From Smallanthus sonchifolius (lineage: Eukaryota > Streptophyta > Magnoliopsida > Asterales > Asteraceae), in assembly GCA_023525975.1 (NCBI GenBank), contig CM042021.1, forward strand, positions 106,871,501-106,935,500: DNA of 64,000 nucleotides. The letters run 5' to 3'. This document shows, piece by piece, positions 55,590 through 64,000 of the stretch; position 1 is the stretch's first letter; each line of letters begins with the position of its first letter. The notes beneath the pieces were generated by a model. It did not search any database, had not been told where the DNA came from, and saw only the letters and a program-made list of their open reading frames with translations. A program made the translations under genes and the position numbers.

Positions 55590-56502
55590 GAGTCTGGGAA
55601 CACAAACACCGGTAGCGGCACTAACGGAGAGGGATCTGGAGCCGCCATGGGAAACAACAACTCTCCAAGAGGTTGCACCTACAAGGATTTCATGAACTGC
55701 AAACCTCATCATTTTAATGGATCTAAAGGAGCAATTGGTCTTATGCGCTGGATTGAGAAAATGGAGTCGGTTATCAACACCAGCAACTGCGCCAATGACT
55801 GCAAGGTCAAGTATGCTACTTGCACTTTCCAAGACCAAGCACTTACATAGTGGAACGCCCAAGTTCAGACATTGGGTATGGATGTTGCTTACCAGATGTC
55901 ATGGGATGACTTCAAGCATTTAGTGAAAGAGGAATACTGCCCCCGAAATGAGGTTCAGAAATTGGAGAGCGAATTCTGGAATTTGGCCATGGTTGGAGCT
56001 GAAGTGGCAACCTACGCCACTCGGTTTCATGAACTAGCCTGACTTGTTACACACATGGTTACCCCGGAGATCAAATGTATTGAAATGTACATTTGGGGCC
56101 TTGCACCCCAGATTCAGAGTATGGTGACTTTGTCTAAACCAACCACCATTGAGAGTGCCATAAGGTTGGCACATAATTTGACTGATCAAGCTGTTGAGTG
56201 CTGGGAAAGAAAAGTTCAGTTTCTACTGAGAAGAGTTTTAGTGGAAAAAGGAAATGGGATGGAAAGAACTCTGGGCATCAGACTCACAAAAAGCCCGAGA
56301 CTGTGAAAGCTTATGTTGCAGCACCAACTGTAAAGAATCAGTACGCAGGAAAGCAGCCTAAATGCAACAAATGTGGTCTCCATCATCTGGGTACGTGTGA
56401 GAGTTTCACCTGCACCAAATGTAAGAAGCTGGGCCACACGGCCAAATAATGTAGAGCCCCTGATCAAGCAGTCAACATCGGGGCAAATCGAGCTTGTTAT
56501 GA
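55590..56502 (+). pseudogene. A' gag, N-terminally truncated
   Basis: Starts within the Gly/Asn-rich part. The Gag core is interrupted by a TAG (LT, then stop, then WNAQVQ, near 55848), a change absent from A. The TGA after FHELA and the stop inside the zinc knuckle (CTKCKKLGHTAK, stop, C) are shared with A. The one-base insertion of A near 29973 is not present here. Confidence 0.9.
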
Positions 56503-56997
56503 GTGTGGCAATACTGGCACTTCAGGAAGGAATGCCCAAATCTGAGGAACCAAGGAAACAACCAAGCCTTTGGCAGAGCATTTGTGATTGGAGCTGGAGA
56601 CGCCCATCAAGACCCCAACATTGTTACGGGTACGTTCCTTGTTAACCATCACTATGCTTCCATTCTATTTGATACGGGTGCCGATAGAAGTTTTGTCTCT
56701 GTCGACTTCAGTCCTTTACTTGGTATAGCACCCACTGCACTAGATGAGTCTTATGTGATAGAATTAGCCGACAGTAAATTAATCGAAACAAGAGAGATAA
56801 TCAAAGGATGCTTTCCAAGTCTGGGAGACCACACGTTCAGCTTAGAAGCAATGCCTGTGAGACTTGGAAGTTTTAACTTCGTCATCGGCATGGATTGGCT
56901 ATCCAATAACCATGCGGAAATTGTCTGTCACGAGAAGATAGATCGCATTCCACTCCCCAACGGTGAAACCCTGGCCATTCAGGGAGAGAAGAGTTGA
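56503..56997 (+). pseudogene. A' protease
   Basis: TFLVNHHYASILFDTGADRSFVS with intact DTG, then FVIGMDWLSNN, ended by a TGA at 56995-56997 where A reads through. It is otherwise nearly identical to 30410-30830. Confidence 0.9.
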
Positions 56998-57021
56998 GCC
57001 ACCTTAAGAATTATCATATGC

Positions 57022-58260
57022 ATGAAGGCCTGGAAGCACTTAAGGAAGGGATATCATGTTATTCTAGCTCACGTGACAGAAAAGAAGCCAAAGGAGAAAC
57101 AACTCACTGACATACCAATCGTACGAGACTACCCAGAAGTCTTCCCCGAAGACTTGCCTCGACTTCCACCACCGAGACAAGTTGAGTTTCGTATCGATCT
57201 GGTACCCGGAGCGGCTCCGATTGCACGATCACCATACCAACTTGCACCATCCAAGATGCAAGAACTATCCGGTCAACCGCAAGAACTCTTGGATAAAGGG
57301 TTTATCCAACCAAGTTTCTCACCATGGGGAGCTCCGGTCTTGTTCGTAAAGAAGAAGGATGGAACTTTTCGGATGTGTATCGACTACCGAGAGTTAAACA
57401 AATTAACGGTAAATAATCGGTATCCACTTGCAAGGATAGATGACTTGTTTGATCAATTACAAGGTTCTAGTTTATATTCTAAGATTGACTTACGGTCAGG
57501 ATATCATCAGCTAAGAATCCAAGAAGAAGACATCCCCAAGACAATGTTTAGGACTCGTTACGGCCACTACGAGTTCCTAGTTATGCCTTTTGGCTTAACC
57601 AACGCACCAGCTGTATTCATGGATCTCATGAATAGGGTCTACAAACCCTATTTAGACAAGTTCGTGATTGTATTTATCGATAACATTCTGATACACTCAC
57701 GAAGCAAAGAGGAACATGAACATCACTTAAAGCTTGTCTTAGAACTACTCAGAAACGAGAAAATGTATGCCAAGTTCTCGAAATACGAATTCTGGATTCG
57801 AGAAGTGCATTTCCTCGGTCATGTAATCAATGACAAGGGCATACATGTGGATCCATCTAAGATTGAAGCCATCAAGAATTGGGAAGCACCAAGGACTCCA
57901 ACCGAGGTGAGACAATTCTTAGGTCTGGTTGGCTATTACAGACGTTTTATCGAAAATTTCCCAAAAATAGCCAAGCCCCTAACAACCTTGACTCAGAAAG
58001 ATAAGAAGTTCGATTGGAATGACAAACAAGAAGTGGCATTCCAACTGTTGAAGCAGAAACTATGTTTTTCACCTATTCTATCTCTCCCAGAAATAGCAGA
58101 TGATTTTGTAGTATATTGCGATGCATCACACCAAGGACTTGGATGGGTCTTGATGTAGAAGGAGAAAGTCATCGCATACGCATCCCGTCAACTCAAGGTA
58201 CATGAGAAGAACTACACTACCCATGACCTAGAATTGGGAGCAGTCGTTTTTGCTCTTAAA
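57022..58260 (+). pseudogene. A' reverse transcriptase and RNase H start
   Basis: A 378-codon open stretch with the fingers that A lost (FVKKKDGTFRMCIDYRELNK), KIDLRSGYHQL, MPFGLTNAPAVF, catalytic-site FVIVFIDNILIHS (FIDN, as in A), the connection YYRRFIENF, and RNase H FVVYCDASHQGLGWVLM before the shared TAG. It keeps 248 bp deleted from A, so that deletion happened after the duplication. Confidence 0.92.
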
Positions 58261-59185
58261 ATACGGTACAAAATGCACTATTTTTACCTATCATAAGAGC
58301 CTCCAACACATTTTCGATCAGAAAGAATTGAACATGAGACAACGAAGATGGGTAAAGTTACTGAACGACCACGACCGTGAAATCCGTTACCACCCTGGTA
58401 AAGAAAACGTCGTAGTCGATGCTTTAAGCAGGAAAGAAATAACTAAAACCCTCAGAATGGGAGCATTGGGAATGACAATTCATTCGAGCCTTACCGCTCA
58501 ACTACGTAATGCTCAACAAGAAGCACTCAAGGAAGAAAACCTGAAGGACGAATCCTTACGAGGTATGGATCAAAAGCTAGAGGCCAAATCCTACAAAACA
58601 TGTTACTTCATGAATCGGATTTGGGTACCACATTTTGGGAATCTAAGGGATTTAGTGTTAGACGAAGCACACAAATCCAGGTATTCCATCCACCCAGGAT
58701 CCGAAAAGATGTATAAGGATCTCAGGGAGTTGTACTGGTGGCCCAACATGAAGGCAGAAATTACCACCTATATGAGTAAGTGCCTCACTTGTTCCAAAGT
58801 CAAGGCAGAACACCAAAAGCTATCAGGGCTCCTACAACAACCTAAGATACCGCAATGGAAATGGGAGCAAATTTCCATGGACTTCATCACGAAATTGCCC
58901 AGCACATCTAGTGGTTATGACACAATTAGGGTAATCGTCGACCGATTGACCAAATCTGCACACTTCCTGCCAATCAAAGAAACGGATAAGATGGAGAGAT
59001 TGATGCAAATCTATCTAAAGGAAGTTGTCTCAAGGCACGGAGTGCCAATCTCTATCATCTTGGATAGATATAGTCGTTTCACCTCAAGATTTTGGCAATC
59101 ACTTCAAAAAGCGATGGGTACACGCTTAGACACCGCCTATCATCCGCAGGCAGATGGTCAAAGTGAGAGAACCATCCAAACCCTA
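58250..59185 (+). pseudogene. A' RNase H end and integrase, cut by B'
   Basis: A 17-bp deletion after ALK (near 58261) shifts frame relative to A. The following frame has CTIFTYHKSLQHIF, VVVDALSRKE, HKSRYSIHPGSEKM, CLTCSKVKAEH, MDFITKLPS, VSRHGVPISII and DGQSERTIQT, then is cut at 59185 by B' exactly where B cut A. Confidence 0.92.
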
Positions 59186-62117
59186 TGTCACACCCCTAAA
59201 TTCCACTAACAGAGTTTTACCGTTTTAGAAGGTGACAAACCAGGATCTCAGACATCAGTTACTTCAAACGACACTATATGGGACTTGAAATGTAATAACA
59301 TAAAAGCTCAAGGTTCAGAGTAAAAGTTGCGGAAGCGTTAAATAAAGTAAATGCGCAAAACAACGCACCCAAAACCAAAATACAATAAACATAAAGATTA
59401 TTCAAAAGTAGTTATTTAAATTGCAGTCCAAGACACATGGATGACTTAACGTGATCCTGAGTGCCAACCTGAGAAAACATGTAAGGAAAAGGTAGCTAAC
59501 CAATATTCATGTTTTACTAAAGCGTTTGCAGATTATTGTACATTCAATATGCATATCAAAAGGTAGCTAACCAATATTCATGTTTTACTAAAGCGCTCAC
59601 AACCAAAGCACGACTGGTTGTTTGCCTCCTGCCAAGTCTATCAAGTTTGGCCAAAAGAGTAGGCTAACATTTCACCCGTTCGACCTACAATCGAGTTAGC
59701 GTGACTAACGCGGGAGGAGCTAGTCAAACCCAGTAGTACTACTAAACATTACCTCGCTTGTCAAAATAACGGTCCGATGTGTTGTGGGGACTTTCAGTGA
59801 TAGTATGTTACGCTTAGTCTCAACAGTGATATCATATGAAATACAGTAACCCAAAAAGGTTGTGACATGTTTTCTACCCCAAATAAAGACGTAAAAAGGG
59901 GTTGTGAAACTCACATGGATTGAGTAATGGATTGGATCACACAAGAGAAAGGTTGGAACCACAAGTGTAAGTCTCAAACGACTTACGTATGCCCTAGAAT
60001 TATAAACACATAAGATTAGGGTCATATGGGGTTTGTGACGACGACACGGAAGATTGAATGTCTTAACGCATTCTAGGGGTTTAAGAGTAGACGAACGTGT
60101 CTACGGAATATATAAACTTCTTAATATTATAATTAAGATCAAAGCGTTACGTGTTAAACGTTAATAATGAATAATAAATAAATAAATAAATTCGTACGTT
60201 AGTCGTTTTCAAAAGTTAGTAAAATAATATAATTTAATATATTATTTTTAGGTTCGTATGATTAATCAAATAATCATTTGTGTGAAAAAATAATAAATAT
60301 ATTATTTTTAATCAAATATATAAACGTGGGTAAATAATATAACAAATTATATTATGTATAGTTTTAAAACGTCACACGAGTTAATTAAACGAGGAGAAAT
60401 AATATAAATTATATATTATTTTATAACGTGAGTCATGGGTTGAAAATAATATAAACATATTATTTTATACGAATTTATGGTTTAAAAATAATATAAATAT
60501 ATTATTTTTTAAAAGTGGGAAATAATAATAAAAATAGGTTATAAAACCAAACCCGAGTCTAACCAAACCCGAGTCTACGGGTGGTTTCCTGGGCTAAAAC
60601 ACCTTAGTATAATATTATAATAATAGTGTAATGATTTTTATATAATAATAATAATAATCAAATAACGGTTTTTAAAAAGAAATAGGTGTGGAGAGACTCG
60701 AACCCGGGTATCTCCCACACAAGCACACTGACCTAACCACACCCGCCCGCTAGGGTATCGCAACAGAATCTGGATTCAAATGGTTTTAACATACAAGTCA
60801 AATGGGCTTCCCTCCCGTAATCACCTGCGATCGAAACCCGTCCCAATACCCTCGATTTCGTTTACAATTTGATTCAAAAGTATAGGGGTTTTGTTAATGA
60901 TAGTATTTCGAATCTGAGTGTGTGTTTAATTGTAAAATTTACGTGATTAAGATTGTTTAATTCCAGATTCAAAACCCGAAACTTAGGTTTGAACTCAAGA
61001 TCAAATTGATTAATTTCGATATTGGAATCAGTTGAAAACATAGGGTTTTTGCTAAACAAAGGATTGCGAGTCTTTTGATATGGTTTAATTGGATTAAAAA
61101 TGTGTTTCAGATCAAAAGCCCCAAAACAAATTATGAACAAACCCTAGAATCTGGGTCATGTTTAATTCGACGATATAAGCCCCGGATTTCATAGGGTTTC
61201 CAATCCAGACATCAAGACGAATATAAGGATGCGTTTAAATTCATAAATAGACTTCGAATTGATAAGGTTTAGACAAACTGGAAATGTATGAACCCTAGAT
61301 TACTGGATCGAGACCAATTTGATATTATAAGCCCTGTAAATGATAGGGCTTTCATTCAAGACACTGAAACGAAGCTAAGGGTGAGGTTAGTTACCAGAAT
61401 GGATGACGAATTGAGTGTGGTCGACTATAATTGATGCCGAAGGTGACTGGTTTGATTCCCGGCGACTTCTGGTTCCACCTCCGATTGAACTGGTGTGTGC
61501 AACAGCTTCACATAGTATTGTTTGTCGTGTGCAGGAGTTCAATTGTGCGAGTGATACACAAATTCGATGAATTTGATTGATAAGGGACAAAGGTGTCGAC
61601 GGTTTCGGTTTAATTATCCATAATTGGGTTTGATTACGAATCAATGTCAGGTTTAATGAGTTAATGGTGGACGTTAATGACTTAATCGTGCATTATCGAT
61701 TACAAATCAGACAGAATTTGATCGTAGGACTTGAATTTGAATCAAACCTGCGAGTTTGACTTCTGAAAGTCAAATAGAATCAAGAAATCGTTAATTACCA
61801 TATCAGTCCATGTAGTTTCATGAATTTGGGTTTAAGAATTGGCAGGGATGGTCCTTGTGGTTTAAATTAGGTTAACAAGGTTAAGAATTTAACTAGTTTG
61901 ACTATCAAAAGTCAACAGGAATTAAATCACTCAATTTTGACTTTAAAAAGTCAACAGATTCGATTTTGGGACTTGGCAGAACTAGTTCCTATAGTTTAAG
62001 GTGTAGCAGGGTTTAGGAAATAACATAATTAGTCCTTAAAGTTTGTGATAAGTTAATTAGGTTAGGATTTAAGTGGATTTGCTATCTGGGTTAGCTGGAA
62101 AAATCCGGATTGTCACA
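59186..62117 (-). repeat. B' 3' LTR
   Basis: 2932 bp. It has the duplicated AAAAGGTAGCTAACC block (about 59495-59600) like the left LTR of B, the A/T-rich stretch (60170-60660, with a short local duplication AACCAAACCCGAGTCT near 60545-60575) and the tRNA-like segment near 60682-60755. Confidence 0.92.
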
Positions 62118-62228
62118 TCACCCCTACTTGAAAGAATTTCCGTCCCGAAATTAAAAGAATAATAAAAAAAAATTCTCATGTGTAACATTATCCCTTAGTT
62201 GAAAGAATTTTCATCCCGAAAATTAAAA
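62118..62228 (-). promoter_or_regulatory. B' double hairpin and polypurine module
   Basis: Proximal hairpin AATTTC-GGGAC-GGAAATT near 62135-62152 and distal AATTTTC-GGGAT-GAAAATT near 62204-62222, each followed (minus sense) by a purine tract. Confidence 0.7.
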
Positions 62229-62279
62229 TAGTACCTTAAGAGTTTGAAGTGGATTGCTTGAACAGATGGGGATATTTGC

Positions 62280-63690
62280 GCATCATCTGATCCTCACGCT
62301 CCCAAGTGAATTCCAGTCGACGTTTCGAGTTCTAACGAACTCTGACGATAGGGATTTTACTGTGTTTAAGCGTTTTGACTTCCCTATCCATGATTTCTAC
62401 CGGTTCTTCAATGAAGCGAAGTTGTTCATCAATTTGTAGTTCCTCAAGAGGAACAGCGAGTGTTTCGTCTGCTAGACATTTCTTCAAGTTTGAGACATGA
62501 AAGACATTGTGTACACCACTAAGTCCTTCCGGTAGGTCCAGTTGATACGCTACTGGGCCAATTCTCTTCACTATCTTGAATGGTCCAACATAACGAGGAT
62601 TCAGTTTGCCTCGCTTCCCGAAGCGAATGACGCCTTTCCAAGGTGAGACTTTGAGTAAAACCATATCGCCTACTTGAAACTCTAACGGTTTACGACGCTT
62701 ATCGGCGTAGCTCTTTTGACGATCACGAGCTACCGCCATACGGTCTCGGATTTGAACGATCTTCTCAGAGGATTCGAATACAAGTTCGGGACCTGTAAGT
62801 TGGCTATCCCCAACTTCAGCCCAACAGATAGGAGATCGGCATTTACGTCCGTACAATGCCTCGAATGGTGCCGCCTTGATGCTAGTGTGATAACTGTTGT
62901 TGTAGGAGAACTCCACTAAAGGTAAGTGAGACTCTCAAGTGTTACCGAAATCGATCACACAAGCTCGTAGCATGTCCTCTAAGGTTTGGATGGTACGTTC
63001 CGTTTGACCATCGGTTTGCGGATGATATGTCGTACTCATGTCTAAACGTGTACCTAGGGCTTTCTGTAACCGAGAGGTGAATCGAGCGTCTCGATCCGAA
63101 ATGATAGCGATTGGCACACCGTGCCGAGAGATTACTTCCTTCAAGAAAATGCGAGTGAGCTTTTCCATTTTGTCAGTTTCTTTAATTGCAAGGAAGTGTG
63201 CAGATTTTGTCTAGCGATCTACGATCACCCAGATGGTATCGCATCTGCTAGGGGTTCTGGGTAGTTTGGTTATGAAGTCCATAGAAATTTGCACCCATTT
63301 CCACATTGGGATCTTTGGTTGTTGAAGTAGAGTAGAAGGCTTTCGGTATTCCACTTTGACCTTTGAGCAAGTAAGGCACTTGCTCACATAGGTGGCTATC
63401 TCGGCCTTCATCTTCAGCCACCAATATAACACCTTTAGGTCGTGGTACATCTTGTCAGAACCTGGATGAATAGAGTATCGAGATTTGTGAGCTTCATCCA
63501 TAACCAGTTCTCTTAAGTTCCCATACGCTGTAATCCAAATTCGCTCTGCGAAGTAGCGAATGTCGTCAGACTTAACTTCCAATTGTTGTTCCATTCCTCG
63601 TGTACCTTCTGAAGACAGATTTTCCTCTTTTAAAGCTTCAAGCTGAGCACTGCGGATCTTGTCAGGTAACCCGCTTGGTAAGTTGTAGTG
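62280..63690 (-). pseudogene. B' integrase with chromodomain-like tail
   Basis: Same pieces as B: 62916-62332 (FSYNNSYHTSI to RVR, then TAG and NSKRRLEFTWERED), 63168-62935 (SRHGVPIAIISDRDARF and TDGQTERTIQT), 63594-63211 (HKSRYSIHPGSDKM, CLTCSKVKVEY, MDFITKLPR, TIWVIVDR then stop). Unlike B, the second Trp of the tail is not mutated, so that stop arose in B after the duplication. Confidence 0.9.
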
Positions 63691-64000
63691 CTCGGACTCG
63701 CTTGGGTTTTGTTTCCTTACGGCTCAGGGCATCGGCTACCACATTAGCCTTCCCCGGGTGATATTTGATTGCACAGTCATAATCATTTAGAAGTTCAACC
63801 CAACGTCGTTGTCTCATGTTCAGCTCTTTCTGTTCAAAGATATGCTAAAGACTCTTGTGATCGGTGTAATTTGTGTACTTGGTACCGTACAAGTAATATC
63901 TCCATATCTTCAGTGCGAATACTACGGCTCCCAACTCTAAGTCATGAGTCGTGTAGTTTTTCACATGTATTTTCAGCTGACGAGAAGCATAGGCAATGAC
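63691..64000 (-). pseudogene. B' RNase H, cut by window end
   Basis: Minus-strand translation near 63745 gives the VVADAL-type junction; DHKSL lies near 63850 and THDLEL and YASRQL near 63930-63990. It continues beyond the window. Confidence 0.8.

Larger units (their letters stand above)
59186..64000 (-). mobile_element. B': second copy of B, runs off the window
   Basis: Left LTR 59186-62117, then pol on the minus strand to the window end. It is preceded by CCCTA (59181-59185), the same target site as B. Its left LTR keeps the 260 bp missing from the left LTR of B. Internal stops (for example the TAG after RVR) are shared with B. Confidence 0.93.

Overview
The window is plant nuclear DNA made almost entirely of LTR retrotransposons nested in one another. 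I see no intact host gene. Evidence for a plant: Ty3/gypsy (chromovirus, Tekay/Del-like) Gag-Pol proteins, primer sites matching initiator tRNA-Met (TGGTATCAGAGCC), 2-3 kb LTRs with TATAAATA boxes, FAR1/MULE transposase remnants, and pervasive C-to-T decay. The Gag style (KEYCPRN, EFWNLA and similar) resembles elements I associate with Asteraceae; that last step is inference.

Layout. 1-247: LTR-like scrap with GACCG motifs. 248-3397: minus-strand Ty3 fragment E1. 3399-4858: plus-strand end of a related copy E2, followed by its 3' LTR (from 4859). 6911-9089: a second LTR-derived stretch (G). 9090-10164 and 10791-12364: two related LTRs in opposite orientation flanking the C-terminal piece of a MULE/FAR1 transposase (10165-10790). 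12365-16446: decayed minus-strand Ty3 element E3. 16446-21784: plus-strand non-autonomous LTR element F with a truncated 5' LTR. 21785-22342: piece of a second E3-family copy, E4. 22343-23049 (continuing at 26098-26119): N-terminal piece of the MULE/FAR1 pseudogene, split by D, a non-autonomous LTR element (23050-26097) with a perfect 5-bp target duplication.

26120-64000 is one nested complex. Ty3 element A (26120-55589) carries B (32795-53170, target duplication CCGTA/CCCTA), and the right LTR of B carries C (41251-50980, target duplication CAAAA). C is the youngest and has an uninterrupted 1510-residue Gag-Pol. After the right LTR of A comes a second A body, A' (55590-59185). It shares stop codons with A and carries B' at the same base with the same target duplication, so A plus B was duplicated in tandem after B inserted. 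The window ends inside B'.

The most interesting signals are structural. First, a stem-loop whose stem bases change together between families, followed in most cases by a TTTCAGGT-like tract, lies 240-310 nt before the 3' end of every LTR whose end I can place. Second, a hairpin with a G(A)GGAC loop and a covarying stem sits just upstream of the polypurine tract in several Ty3 families. Third, family-specific palindrome arrays (GACCGT core in three Ty3 families, GTAC core in D) lie next to the LTR promoters.
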